DNA from: Thermoanaerobaculia bacterium
GTDB lineage: Bacteria; Acidobacteriota; Thermoanaerobaculia; Multivoradales; JAIOJS01
Reading direction: 5' to 3'
Assembly (NCBI GenBank): GCA_030429235.1
Contig: JAUIDB010000009.1
Span: forward strand, 62,001-126,000
Length of the DNA: 64,000 bases
In this document: piece after piece, positions 51,547 to 60,879 of the stretch
Position numbering within the stretch: the first letter of the stretch is position 1
How the letters are laid out: the number at the start of each line of letters is the position of its first letter
Notes under the pieces: generated by a model
Seen by the model: the letters and a program-made list of their open reading frames with translations, nothing else
What the model was told of the DNA's origin: nothing
Database searches by the model: none
Program-made: the position numbers and the translations under genes

Positions 51547-53394
51547 ATGCTGCAACGATGTGTTCTATTGACTCTCTCTACCCTGCTCTGGTTCAGTTCT
51601 GCCGATTTGGCGGAGGGGCAGGCTACCCTTCAAGTGTTGGTGGACTCGGACAACCTCGCGACCGGGTGTCTGGTGTCAACGGCCGACGGCGCGTTCGACG
51701 GGGTGGATGCCGTGCTGACGGTCCAAGTCGATCCGGCCGGGGGGCAGGTCGGGCCGTCGATGCTCGAGGAGTGTGAGGGAGGGGGATTCGGAGCTCCGCT
51801 GCCGGTCGACGGTGCGGTATGGCCGCTCGGAGAGGGGAGCGGGGTCGGAGGATCCGATCTCGCGGAGTTTCGCTACCCGCTCGATGCCTTCAAGCATGGC
51901 TCGCTCTTGCGGGTCGGATTCGTGTCGTGCACTGCAGGCGATGCCCTCCTCTGCGATGGCCACACCGGGAGTACCGACGCGTTGTTGACCAGGACCGGGA
52001 TGCCGGGAGGGAACGGCCTCTTCGTCGATCTTCGAACCGTCGTCGAGATTCCGACCGTTCGCGAGGTCGGGTTGGTGCTCCTTGCGCTTCTCCTGGCCGC
52101 TTGCACCCTCCGCGTTCTTCGGCGGGAACCCCACCTCAGGGCCGGGATGTTGACGGTCCTCTTGTTGCTGTCGGTCGGCAACGGTCTGCTGTGGGCCGCG
52201 GTGCTCCTGGATGGGTTGCCGGACGATTGGGTCGGAGTGTCGGAGTTCGCCAGCGATCCCGAGGCGGACGCGCCCGACGTGGACCTCGTCGCCGCGTTCG
52301 TGCAACTCGAAGGTGAGAGCGTCTTCTTTCGGCTCGATGCCCTGGTGGATGTCCCCCCGGCGGCGGCGGACGATACCGCCGTGCGGCTCGAGGACGATCT
52401 ACCGACTGCGATCGACGTGCTGGCCAACGACCTCAACCCCGACGGAGGTCCGATGCTGATCGAGAGTGTGACCCAGCCAGCGGCGGGCTTCGTCGAGGTG
52501 ACCGGCGGTGGGACGGGCCTCACGTACGCTCCCGATGCGGACGCGTGCAACGATGGAGTCCCGACCGACGACTTCACCTATACCCTCAGTCCGGGAGGCA
52601 GCATGGCCACGGTGCGGGTCGAGGTGGTGTGTGTGAACGACCCCCCGAGCTTTCTCACGGCTGGCGACCTACTGGTGGATATGAATGCCGGGACCAATTC
52701 GGGAGTCAACGAACTCGTCGGCTGGGTCTCTGATATCCAGCCGGGCCCCGCGAACGAGGCGGGACAGTCCGTATCGTTCCTGGTGACCAGTTCCAACCCC
52801 GAACTCTTCGTCGTCCAGCCGGCGGTGTCGGCCAGCGGAGACCTCAGCTTCACCACAGCATCTCGGGCGATCGGCGTGGCGACGATCACCGTGGTCGCCA
52901 TCGACAACGGCGGGACTGCGAACGGAGGCGACGACAGCTCCGCTTCGATGGATTCCGAGGTCGATGTATCGTGCACCGTCGTTCCCCCGGCGGACTACTT
53001 CAGCGGGCCCTATCTCATGCAGCAACTCAGCGGGCTCGATCCGTTCTACGCTGCCGAGACCTTCGGTGATACCCAGGTGGTGAACCTGGTCGCCGACGGC
53101 TTCCGCCGAAGCTTCGACTTCCTCTACTACCCGGGCATCTTCGACGCGGACTACAACTTCACGATGTACCTCTGCGGAGGCGAGATCTCGGTGGTGGGTT
53201 CGATCAACAGCGACGCCCTTGGTTGTGGTGGTGCCAACATCGGTTTCGCTACGGGATCCCCAGCTCAAACCTACGACCCGGCCTTTCCTGATCCCGACGA
53301 CGCCATCATGCTGGTCGACGTTGCGGACTTCGAACCCGATGGCAACTGCGAAACCGGTAGCTACCCGGTGGAACTCCGGTTTACCGAACAGTAG
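51547..53394 (+). CDS. Exported multidomain protein with an internal IPTL-type segment
   Basis: ATG 51547 gives 615 residues. The signal peptide is LQRCVLLTLSTLLWFSSADLAEG. An N-terminal domain ends at about residue 160. Then comes VEIPTVREVGLVLLALLLAA with LRVLRREP, a complete IPTL-type motif-span-basic unit, but in the middle of the protein. A second span (RAGMLTVLLLLSVGNGLLWA) and VVLLDGLPDDWVG-like sequence follow. Next are a Big/cadherin-like domain (DLPTAIDVLANDLNPDGGP), a further sandwich (VGWVSDIQPGPANEAGQ) and a C-terminal beta domain. Function unknown. Confidence 0.72.
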   Translation: MLQRCVLLTLSTLLWFSSADLAEGQATLQVLVDSDNLATGCLVSTADGAFDGVDAVLTVQVDPAGGQVGPSMLEECEGGGFGAPLPVDGAVWPLGEGSGVGGSDLAEFRYPLDAFKHGSLLRVGFVSCTAGDALLCDGHTGSTDALLTRTGMPGGNGLFVDLRTVVEIPTVREVGLVLLALLLAACTLRVLRREPHLRAGMLTVLLLLSVGNGLLWAAVLLDGLPDDWVGVSEFASDPEADAPDVDLVAAFVQLEGESVFFRLDALVDVPPAAADDTAVRLEDDLPTAIDVLANDLNPDGGPMLIESVTQPAAGFVEVTGGGTGLTYAPDADACNDGVPTDDFTYTLSPGGSMATVRVEVVCVNDPPSFLTAGDLLVDMNAGTNSGVNELVGWVSDIQPGPANEAGQSVSFLVTSSNPELFVVQPAVSASGDLSFTTASRAIGVATITVVAIDNGGTANGGDDSSASMDSEVDVSCTVVPPADYFSGPYLMQQLSGLDPFYAAETFGDTQVVNLVADGFRRSFDFLYYPGIFDADYNFTMYLCGGEISVVGSINSDALGCGGANIGFATGSPAQTYDPAFPDPDDAIMLVDVADFEPDGNCETGSYPVELRFTEQ

Positions 53395-53618
53395 CTGGTC
53401 GGTCCGGGGGTCTCCCGTCGGCGATCTCACCCGGAAAGAACGCTCCCTCGATGATCCATGCCACCGCTACACCTCTCCGAGCTGGCGGAAGTCTATTGGG
53501 AGAGTTGTGGACGGCGAGGTACCATTCGGGGGGCTCACTGGATACCCTTGCAGGGGTCTGGATGAGCTGGCTCGCAGGTCACTCTCCGAGTCTCAAGACT
53601 GCCTGTTCCTCCAAGACC

Positions 53619-55121
53619 ATGCGCCCAGAGACCGACCAGGAAGCCGCCGCCACTGCAGGATCGATGGCCCTCGGAGCACCCAGCCCCGTTGGCTACGGCG
53701 GACCTTCCTGGTGGCCCGCTTCGGTGCTACAGGAGTTGCCGCGGTCGGTCGGCCTACGGACGGTGTTGGTCGTATACCTCTTCGTCAGCTTAGCTGCGGT
53801 CGGCAGCGGGGTGCTGATGGTTGCCTGGGACTGGAGCGGCATTCCGATCACCGTGGCGACGGTCGCTCTCGAAGTCACCATCTATCCGCCCCTGGTGATC
53901 ACGTTTCTCCTGGTTGTCTGGCTCGGCCCCTCGTGGAGCGTGCCCGTCGCCTATCTGACGACGCTCCTTCTCGCTGTCTACAGCGGTATGTCGGTCGGTA
54001 TGAGCGCGCTCTTTGCCCTCGCGAGCCCGGTCGAGGTGCTCGTCTTCTGGGGTTCGATGGTCATCGTGGGGTTGAGCCCGTCGCTCCACCGAAGGCGTGA
54101 CCTCCTTCTGCTGCTGTTTGCGGCCCTCGTAGCCACCGTCGCCTCGTCGGTGGCGGTGCCCCTGTGGAACGCCGAGCACGGCCTCGACCTCCTCACGGGT
54201 CAGCGCGTCTGGCGTGGCTGGGTCATCGGTGCCGTTCTGCAGGTGGTTCTGATCGTCGCCCCGGCGATGCGTTGGGGTACCGCACCGGTGCAGCGCTGGT
54301 TGGCGCTCCAGATGCCGGAGCCACCTCGACACTCGTTGTCGATTCGCAAGAGCATCGTGCTCGTGGCATTGGTCTTCGTCATGCTGGCCATCCTGCTGTC
54401 GAGGGGAATCGTTTCGCTCCTCGAAGCGTTCGCCTCGGGTCAGCTGACGGTGGCCGAGGTTTCGACCAGTCCTCCGGAGCTCGTTCGTGGTCTGCTCGTG
54501 CTTCTCGGCCTGGGCTTTACGACGATGCTCCTGGTCCTGGTGGTGTTCACCTCGGCCCTCGCGCGGACCAACGAGCGGGACCGGATCCTTGCACTGGTCG
54601 ATCCGCTCACCGAGACCCTCAATCGCCGAGCCTTCCAGTTCCACTTTCGACAGGAGGTCGCCCGTACCAAACGACTGGGCCGTGGGCTGAGTCTCCTGCT
54701 CTTCGACATCGACCACTTCAAGCGGATCAACGACGAGTACGGACACCAGGTAGGGGATGAGGTGCTGAGGGCGCTGGCGTTCCTGGTGCGAGGGCTGATC
54801 CGGCCTACCGATTTCCTCTTCCGCTGGGGCGGAGAGGAGTTCGTGGTGCTCCTGCCTCACACGGATTTCGACGCGGCTCTGGAAGTGGCTCAGCGCCTCT
54901 GTGTCTCTGTGTCGTCGCGACGGCTGATCGAGCTGGGATCGGGAGAGGGGCCGGAGGTCACGGTCAGTGTCGGTATCGCTTCGGCTTTGACGGCGTCTGA
55001 CGCGGAGAGCCTGGTGTCCCGGGCCGATGCGGCCTGCTACGCGGCCAAGCGCACGGGACGCAACTGTGTCGTGGCCGACCCGCGGTCGGCGGACGGTACT
55101 ACCGCGCCAGAGCCGTCCTGA
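53619..55121 (+). CDS. Membrane diguanylate cyclase (GGDEF)
   Basis: Start ATG 53619 is the most likely of several; 500 residues. Seven or eight membrane spans occupy about residues 40-310 in a MASE-like arrangement, then a GGDEF domain (LALVDPLTETLNRRAFQFHF, LLFDIDHFKRINDEYGHQVG, FRWGGEEFVVLLP). The active site GGEEF is at 404-408. The inhibitory site RPTD lies at 395-398, so it can both make c-di-GMP and be inhibited by it. The PilZ protein at 59641 is a possible reader of the signal. Confidence 0.88.
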   Translation: MRPETDQEAAATAGSMALGAPSPVGYGGPSWWPASVLQELPRSVGLRTVLVVYLFVSLAAVGSGVLMVAWDWSGIPITVATVALEVTIYPPLVITFLLVVWLGPSWSVPVAYLTTLLLAVYSGMSVGMSALFALASPVEVLVFWGSMVIVGLSPSLHRRRDLLLLLFAALVATVASSVAVPLWNAEHGLDLLTGQRVWRGWVIGAVLQVVLIVAPAMRWGTAPVQRWLALQMPEPPRHSLSIRKSIVLVALVFVMLAILLSRGIVSLLEAFASGQLTVAEVSTSPPELVRGLLVLLGLGFTTMLLVLVVFTSALARTNERDRILALVDPLTETLNRRAFQFHFRQEVARTKRLGRGLSLLLFDIDHFKRINDEYGHQVGDEVLRALAFLVRGLIRPTDFLFRWGGEEFVVLLPHTDFDAALEVAQRLCVSVSSRRLIELGSGEGPEVTVSVGIASALTASDAESLVSRADAACYAAKRTGRNCVVADPRSADGTTAPEPS

Positions 55122-55527
55122 GCCCTGCTGCCCGGAGCGAGAAGCGAGCCGACCGGGGTCGGCCAACTTGAGGCGTTTGCAAGGCTCGGTGACGTCTCCT
55201 TCTCTTGGATCCCTCCAGGGGCGACGGTGACCTGAGACCCCATCAAGATGTGTGTTACCCCCACTCCCCGACTCGGGCTTCCCCGTTCGAAGGGTGTACT
55301 TTTTCTGCAGCGACTCGGGCTCACCTGTCCCTCCTCCACCGTGGGCGATCCGTCGTCGCCAGCTCCCATGAGAGAGCGCGCGGCGGGACTTGCTCTCCTC
55401 GTCGTCAGCTCCCGGCTTGGCAGGCAGCTCGTTGGCTCGATCGATCCTCTCGCGGTCGACCCGCGGTCAGGGCCCGCCTCCCGGTACCCCCAGGCCGAGA
55501 GGGTTCGCTTTCGGAGCCCCTCAGGGC
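55122..55527. other. Gene-poor stretch with one stem-loop
   Basis: GCCGACC/GGTCGGC (55148-55163, loop GG) is a probable 3' hairpin of the cyclase gene. I see no gene in the remainder. Confidence 0.4.
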
Positions 55528-55992
55528 CTAGAGCGTTGCCTGGTCGTTGGCAGGGTGGGGCCGGTCCCGGCCGGCGATGGATTCCGGCACCAGACTGGCC
55601 TCACCGGTTCCGGGGGGCTCCGTTTGGACCCTCAGTCTGGCCGATGCGTCGCCGGCTCCGTCCCTCGTCGAGCTCCCGACGTTCCGAGCCTCTGGCTCCC
55701 CGAGAGCTTCACTCGGCGGCATCGTCGTCCTGGGTGCGGCGGAAGCGGGATCAACGGGTATCGACCAGTGGTCTCGGCCGGCCCCGGATTCCCCGTGGCC
55801 CGCGAGATCGAGGGCGACGATCGAGAATCGATCTCGAAACGCCTCGATCTGTCGGGCCCAGATCTGGCGAGAATCGCACCATCCGTGTACGAAGACGAGA
55901 GGGGTTTCCGTTCCGGTTTGGCTGAAGGCCAACCGCAGCCCGTCGCTAGCGGTTGTGGTCAACGTGGTCTCGGTCGGCACGATGCCCATCAT
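55528..55992 (-). pseudogene. Truncated alpha/beta hydrolase
   Basis: The frame starts normally (TTASDGLRLAFSQTGTETPL, VFVHGWCDSRQIWARQIEAF, FSIVALDLAGHGESGAGRD), which is the first third of a lipase/epoxide-hydrolase fold with its oxyanion HGW motif. After residue 75 the sequence loses similarity and the nucleophile GxSxG and catalytic Asp/His never appear. The remaining 80 residues are low-complexity. It is probably a remnant left by a deletion. Confidence 0.6.
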
Positions 55993-56073
55993 AGACGCGC
56001 GTGTCGCAATGCTAGTTCGACTGCGTCAGGAAGTCCGGCAAAAGGGGCGAGTCCTTGGTGTAGGCTCCGGTTC

Positions 56074-57357
56074 ATGGTCGAGAAGCTCGGGTGCGGTTCG
56101 GGGGCAGGATCGGACTGTGCCGCGCGTCTGCGAGGGTCTTCGATCGATCGGGCCGGTGAGTGGTCTGGCTCGTGGCCCGCAAGGTTGGCTCTCGCCCTGG
56201 CGCTGGTTCTCGCCCTGGTCGGCTGTGAATTCGTCGGCGAGGTTCCCGGTAGCGACGACCCGGCGAGCGCTGACGGTGCAGGAGACGTAGCCCGTGAGAG
56301 CGGCCGATCGCTAGCCGACTCGGGTGCCGCAGGCGCCGGTGGGACGATTCGGTTGCCCGAACCAACCGGTTCCTACTCGGTGGCGTCTCGTCGCTATCGC
56401 TGGATCGATGCTTCGCGGTTGGAGGGCGGTTCGGAGGATCCGACGGACCACCGGGTGCTCCACGCTCAGGTCTACTACCCAGCGTTGCCCAACCTTGGGG
56501 AATCCCAGGACTACGTTCGGGGCCTGGCGAGCCTCGAACCGTGGTTGGATCCGGCCACCTTCGAGACCCTGAAGCGAGTCGAGGGACCAGTGGCCGCCGG
56601 GGGACCGATGGTCACCGCTGAAGGAGAGTTCCCAACCGTGCTCTTCGCCCACGGTTGGCAGTCGAGGAGTGATCACTACACCGCGCTGCTGGCCGACATC
56701 GCGAGCTACGGCTACGTCGTGGTCGCGATCGACCAGCCCTACCAGGGCCGGATCGTGTTGTCGGATGGTCAGGTGACCGAGCCGTCCGAGGACCACTTTG
56801 CGGACCCGATGGCCATGGTTCGCTACTACGGTCGTGACTTCGGTTTTGTCGTGCAGCAGCTCCAGCGAATCGACGACGAGGCCCCCTTCGACGGGAAGGT
56901 CGACCCTTCGCGGGTCGTGGCGGTCGGCCACTCCAACGGAGCGGTGACGGCGTTGGCCGCTGCGGCGTTCGGCGACGGCATCGCGGGTGTGGTCTCTCTC
57001 GATAGCTGGGATCCCGCGTTCGAGCAGATCTTTGCCCTGCCGGTCCCGTTCCTCCTCCTGAGAACGGCCGCGCCCGAAGGGCCGAGCCTCGCCTACCTCG
57101 CGGCCACGGGCGGAGTCGATGTCGCCCTGGATGGCCTCGAGCACTCCTCGGCCAGCGATTGGCCCTACCTGGAGGCGAGGTCGGTCGACGAACGCTCGAC
57201 GGCGGAGGCAGCGCTGCGCCAACTCCGCGAGTTCGTGGTCTATTTTCTCGACGGAGTCTTCGACTCTTCACGCGGCCCGTGGCTGGAGCGGGTGCCCGAG
57301 TCTCCCGGCGTCACGATTCGGGGCGGCTCGAACCCGCCACCGACCCCAAGCCCCTGA
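56074..57357 (+). CDS. PAF-acetylhydrolase-like lipoprotein
   Basis: From ATG 56074 the product has 427 residues. A lipobox (LALVLALVGCEF) marks a lipoprotein. The core has YSVASRRYRWIDASRLEGG, TVLFAHGWQSRSDHYTAL (oxyanion), YVVVAIDQPYQG, the nucleophile VVAVGHSNGAVTALAA and a late aspartate in VSLDSWDP. The order matches the platelet-activating factor acetylhydrolase/dienelactone family, which cleaves short acyl esters. It should sit on the membrane facing outward. No clear ribosome site precedes the ATG. Confidence 0.8.
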   Translation: MVEKLGCGSGAGSDCAARLRGSSIDRAGEWSGSWPARLALALALVLALVGCEFVGEVPGSDDPASADGAGDVARESGRSLADSGAAGAGGTIRLPEPTGSYSVASRRYRWIDASRLEGGSEDPTDHRVLHAQVYYPALPNLGESQDYVRGLASLEPWLDPATFETLKRVEGPVAAGGPMVTAEGEFPTVLFAHGWQSRSDHYTALLADIASYGYVVVAIDQPYQGRIVLSDGQVTEPSEDHFADPMAMVRYYGRDFGFVVQQLQRIDDEAPFDGKVDPSRVVAVGHSNGAVTALAAAAFGDGIAGVVSLDSWDPAFEQIFALPVPFLLLRTAAPEGPSLAYLAATGGVDVALDGLEHSSASDWPYLEARSVDERSTAEAALRQLREFVVYFLDGVFDSSRGPWLERVPESPGVTIRGGSNPPPTPSP

Positions 57358-57472
57358 CTGAAACATCGCTGGGGCCGCGGTCGATGGTAGCGAGTCGCTG
57401 GACTCTGCTCGCACCAGAGTCCACGTCCCGGTGGTGCAGAACAGTGAGCGGTGTCTTTCGCCGGTACCTCGA

Positions 57473-58075
57473 CTATCTCGCGGCGTAGTTCCTCTTGGCC
57501 ACGAGGCCTTGGGGGTTGGGGTCGGTGTTGCGGAGGTTGAAGGCGATGGAGTCGCAAGCGCTCCCCGAACCCGCGAGCCCCGGCAAGTTGGAACAGGGAT
57601 GGAGCGAAAGGTGCAGGTGGGGTACTCCGCCGGTATTTCCCGTGTCGCCGCTGCGACCTACGGGATCCCCTGCCTGCACCGACTGCCCCACCTCGACCAG
57701 GTTGCCGTTCTGGGTCAAGTGCGAGTAGAGCATGACCGTTCCATCGTCGTGCCGGATCGTCACCAGATTGGTTCCGCCACGGTCACCATCGACGATGCGA
57801 CCCACCGAGTGGACTACGGTACCGGCGCGCGAGGCGGTCACGAGGGTTCCGATCGGCATCAGGAAGTCGTAGCCGTGTTTCCAGTACCCCGAGTGCCCGA
57901 AACCGGAACAGTTCGCCTGGTCGACGAAGTAGCTCGTGCCCACCGGGTAGGGCAGAACGTAGGGGGAACTGTCCCAGGGACCGAAGGGACCGCAGTCCTC
58001 GGTCGCCTGCACGACTTCGGTGGGACTACTCTTGTTGCAGCCCGTTGGTAGGAGCAGGATCGCGCAGAGAGCCAA
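57473..58075 (-). CDS. M23 (LytM-like) peptidase lipoprotein
   Basis: The 200-residue frame opens at TTG 58075 with LALCAILLLPTGC, a short lipoprotein signal. Upstream codons encode a basic stretch but no standard start, so the N-terminus is uncertain. The catalytic domain has WKHGYDFLMPIGTLVTAS (HxxxD zinc ligands), VTIRHDDGTVMLYSHL, GQSVQAGDPVGRSGDTGN and HLHLSLHP (HxH). All zinc ligands of an active M23 enzyme are present. It likely cuts peptidoglycan cross-links in the periplasm. Confidence 0.83.
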   Translation of the reverse strand: MALCAILLLPTGCNKSSPTEVVQATEDCGPFGPWDSSPYVLPYPVGTSYFVDQANCSGFGHSGYWKHGYDFLMPIGTLVTASRAGTVVHSVGRIVDGDRGGTNLVTIRHDDGTVMLYSHLTQNGNLVEVGQSVQAGDPVGRSGDTGNTGGVPHLHLSLHPCSNLPGLAGSGSACDSIAFNLRNTDPNPQGLVAKRNYAAR

Positions 58076-58377
58076 AGCCAGGCCTACCCCTCTCCCAGCC
58101 GGTACGTTGCGAGGAAGACCGACACCGGGCGATGGTGATTGGCTGGGGGCAGGAGTGGAATCCCTGGTTGGGTGCAGGCGCGTGTCCTTTCTCGAATAGC
58201 GGCCGCCAAGACAGCTCGATTCCCGACGTTGGCCAAGAGGGCCGATTCGCGGTGTTATCCATGGTATCCGACCCTACTGGCCCGGGACTCAGATGCGGGT
58301 GGCGATCCAAAGCCACGTAGGCACGTGGCGTTCCGAACGCCGCTCCTCGAGAAGGCCTTGGCGAGTAGCTGAACCGC

Positions 58378-58383
58378 TACAAT
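58378..58383 (+). promoter_or_regulatory. -10 box of a possible leaderless promoter
   Basis: TACAAT ends eight bases before ATG 58391, which would place transcription at or next to the start codon. The intervening bases (TCCTCCC) are the opposite of a ribosome site. No good -35 is seen. Confidence 0.35.
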
Positions 58384-58390
58384 TCCTCCC

Positions 58391-58933
58391 ATGAGCTGGC
58401 TACAACGCCTCTTCGGATCCGCATCTCCCACCGAGGAAGAAGAAACGGCCGTACGCTCCGCGAGTCTCCGCCGAATCGCCGGCGAACTCGACGCGTTACC
58501 ACCCACCCGGGCTCACTTCGTCGCGGCCTTTGCCTACGCATTGGGCCGGGTCGCCTGGGCTGATCACCAGGTGAGCGACGAGGAGACCCAGGAGATGGAG
58601 CGGCTGGTGGCCGAGGTGGGTGGATTGCCGCCGGAGCAGGCGGTGTTGGCGGTGGCGATCGCCAAGGCGCAGCACCGGTTGTTCGGGGGCACGGAGAGTT
58701 TCCTGGTCTCGAAGGACTTCCAGCTCACCGCCGCCGAGGGGGATCGGAACCGGCTGGTGGAGGCGCTGTTCGCAGTGTCGGCGGCCGACGACTCGATCTC
58801 GGGCGAGGAGGAGGCGGTGATCCTGCAGATCACCAAGGAGCTGGGGCTGCGCAAGAAGGACTTCCTGGCGGCGCGTTCGCGGTGGTCGGAGAAGCGGTCG
58901 GTGATCCAGCGGTTGAAGTCGCGGCAGTCCTGA
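58391..58933 (+). CDS. TerB-like protein
   Basis: The 180-residue protein has the TerB/DjlA helical domain: FVAAFAYALGRVAWADHQVS, EETQEMERLVAEVGG, then RLVEALFAVSAADDSISGEE and AVILQITKELGLRKKDFL. The acidic pairs ADHQVSDEE and ADDSISGEE are the two conserved metal-binding-like loops. TerB proteins take part in tellurite resistance and membrane stress, but many act in other envelope processes. No ter partner gene is nearby. Confidence 0.85.
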   Translation: MSWLQRLFGSASPTEEEETAVRSASLRRIAGELDALPPTRAHFVAAFAYALGRVAWADHQVSDEETQEMERLVAEVGGLPPEQAVLAVAIAKAQHRLFGGTESFLVSKDFQLTAAEGDRNRLVEALFAVSAADDSISGEEEAVILQITKELGLRKKDFLAARSRWSEKRSVIQRLKSRQS

Positions 58934-59000
58934 CGAACTGTCGGCGCCGGTCCCGCGGCGAACGAGGACTCTCTTGGCCTCGGGCGGTGGGAGGTCCAGT

Positions 59001-59279
59001 TCAGGCGTGATCGATCTGGGCGATGAGATCGAAGTCCTTCTCGGTGACGCCTCCCTCCGAGTGGGTCGACAGCGTGACCTTCACCTTGGAGTAGCGGATG
59101 TCGAGGTCCGGGTGGTGGTCGGCGGCCTCGGCGAGTTCGGCGAGGTAGTCGACGAAGGCGATGGCGGCCCGGAAGCTGGGCAACTGGTAGGTCCGGGTCA
59201 CGGCCTTGCCGTCCTCGGTCACCGTCCACGAAGGGGCGGTCCGGTCGAGTCGAACCTGGATTCGCTCGGCTTTCATCAT
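59001..59279 (-). CDS. phhB: Pterin-4a-carbinolamine dehydratase
   Basis: ATG 59279 has AAGGAGG at good spacing; 92 residues, the normal length. The active site motif AEAADHHPDLDIRYSKVKV continues with LSTHSEGGVTEKDFDLI, containing the two adjacent histidines and the later histidine of the catalytic set. The enzyme recycles the oxidised pterin cofactor of aromatic amino acid hydroxylases. No such hydroxylase is in the window, so it may act in another pterin pathway. It is a single-gene unit. Confidence 0.92.
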   Translation of the reverse strand: MMKAERIQVRLDRTAPSWTVTEDGKAVTRTYQLPSFRAAIAFVDYLAELAEAADHHPDLDIRYSKVKVTLSTHSEGGVTEKDFDLIAQIDHA

Positions 59280-59640
59280 GGTGCAATCCTCCTTCTGCGT
59301 CCCTAACGAAGTGGCTTGGGACCAGTGTACACCTGCCCCGCGGCGCTCTGCGGGCCGCGCAGGGGGAGTCCCGCTGGCCGAGAGCGCCCGGACCCAGGTG
59401 GCGCCTGACCAGTTTGCCCGGGCGGCCTCGAGAACCCAGGGGAATGCTGGCTTCGAGGAGGCTCGCCGCGCGGGAGTCGACGCTGGTGGAGCCCGTGGGG
59501 TGGCACTCTGCCCAAGTCCAAGCCTTCGGGCGTGGTGTAGACTGAACTACGCCACGAGAGACCGGTTCGGGAATCGACTCCAGGATGAGACGCGGCGCTT
59601 CAACGAACCCGTACACCGAGTCCTCGAGTTGGAGGGTTGC
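59280..59640. other. Divergent intergenic region
   Basis: No gene is recognised. A frame from 59206 runs into the PilZ gene, but its first 145 codons overlap the dehydratase on the other strand and show no family features. I treat this region as promoter and leader. Confidence 0.45.
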
Positions 59641-60030
59641 GTGAGCGGGAACAGGACGGACGAATCGCACGATAAAAAGCGGCGATTCCCGCGTGCGGCG
59701 TCGGTCAACACCCTGCTGGTGACCGCGGTGGACGGCGAGCCGCTCGACGAGTTCCTCAAGACCCATAGCGTCGGCCGCGGGGGTTGCGGATTCGACTGCC
59801 CGCAAGAACTGGCAGTGGGTTCGACGCTCGATCTGATGATCGGGCTGCGGCCGGTGGCTTTTCAGGTGATAGCGCGGGTGGTGTACTGCAGACCGTCCGA
59901 TGATGGCTTCGAGGTCGGTTGCGAGTTTCTGGATCTGGGCGTCCCGGAGCAGCGATTGATCGATGCCGTGGTGGCGGCGCACCGGAGGGACGCAGCCTCG
60001 GCGGAGCGGGGAGCATCGGCCCGCCTTTGA
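59641..60030 (+). CDS. PilZ domain protein
   Basis: GTG 59641 gives 129 residues. The c-di-GMP binding motifs are KKRRFPRAASVNTL (RxxxR) and KTHSVGRGGCGFDCPQ (a variant of D/NxSxxG, with a Ser-Val-Gly-Arg-Gly-Gly loop). The domain end is YCRPSDDGFEVGCEFLDL. It should bind c-di-GMP, such as that made by the cyclase at 53619. An earlier in-frame start at 59206 is less likely because of the overlap with the dehydratase. Confidence 0.8.
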   Translation: MSGNRTDESHDKKRRFPRAASVNTLLVTAVDGEPLDEFLKTHSVGRGGCGFDCPQELAVGSTLDLMIGLRPVAFQVIARVVYCRPSDDGFEVGCEFLDLGVPEQRLIDAVVAAHRRDAASAERGASARL

Positions 60031-60161
60031 GCGGGTCACCAGGACATCCAAGCCGACCGGTCGAAGAAGGAGGCGGAGTCGATCCTCGACGGGGACCCGC
60101 TGGAGGCCATGGTCCTTCGAGGTTCAATGCCCGGAAGTGAGTCGACGTCCCGGAGGATTTC

Positions 60162-60761
60162 ATGGTTCGAAACCACCTGCTCTGTCTGACCCTGATTGCC
60201 TCCCCGCTCCTGGCCGGGACCGCCGGTCAGAACCTGGAGCTCCGACCGTCGCCTCGGCCAGGGCCCGAGATCGAGGCGGGTTCTCGCCTCTCAGAGGAGT
60301 CGCGACTGAAGGTCGAGTCCATCGTGGCCGCGGTGCGCGAAGAGATCACCGGGTTGGGGACCCACCATTGGGCCGGCGAGTACTACGCGGGGGACGGCTT
60401 TGGGTCCTACCGGTACCTCTATCTCGCGCCGGAGGCTGGTTTCGCGTTCGAGTGGCACGGGGGCCTGGGGCTCTACGACCGCAATTGGGGAACGGTGGAG
60501 CGGCAGGGTGAGTGGCTGGTGTTGCGTCCGACCCTGGCGAACGAGCACGGCAACCTTCGGGGAGCGCCCGAGCGATTGCGATGGGTGCAATGGGGAGAGC
60601 GGACGCACCTCGTTCCCGAGGACGAACTCGCGGGCTTCTGCGCCTGGCTGAGTCGCCGAGAGGGACCCGGAGTCTGGCTGGAGTTCCGCGACCGAGACCT
60701 CGAACTCCCCCCGCGCCGTGCGTTGCCGGTGGACCTGCAGGAATGCTGGCCGGCGGAATAG
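60162..60761 (+). CDS. Exported protein, unknown
   Basis: ATG 60162, with GGAGG six bases upstream, gives 199 residues. The signal peptide is VRNHLLCLTLIASPLLAGTAG. The mature part includes GTHHWAGEYYAGDGFGSYRY, LYLAPEAGFAFEWHGGLGLYD, NWGTVERQGEWLVLRPTL and THLVPEDELAGFCAWLSRRE. These short beta-strands look like a small barrel of a lipocalin-like type. I do not recognise a named family. Confidence 0.65.
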   Translation: MVRNHLLCLTLIASPLLAGTAGQNLELRPSPRPGPEIEAGSRLSEESRLKVESIVAAVREEITGLGTHHWAGEYYAGDGFGSYRYLYLAPEAGFAFEWHGGLGLYDRNWGTVERQGEWLVLRPTLANEHGNLRGAPERLRWVQWGERTHLVPEDELAGFCAWLSRREGPGVWLEFRDRDLELPPRRALPVDLQECWPAE

Positions 60762-60879
60762 CTCCCGGTGTGCCGACCGACAACGAGCCTCGCCCAGTAG
60801 GGGAACTTCTTCGCGGGGTTCCGGCCGGTCAGGGAACTCGATCGGGTCGCCCTGACGGCCGGCACCAAGACGGGTCGAG

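Noticed and set aside
55200-55270. CTGAGA near GGGG/CCCC pairs, resembling part of a TPP riboswitch
   Set aside because: The second conserved half (GAACCTGAT and its stem) is missing and no thiamine gene follows.
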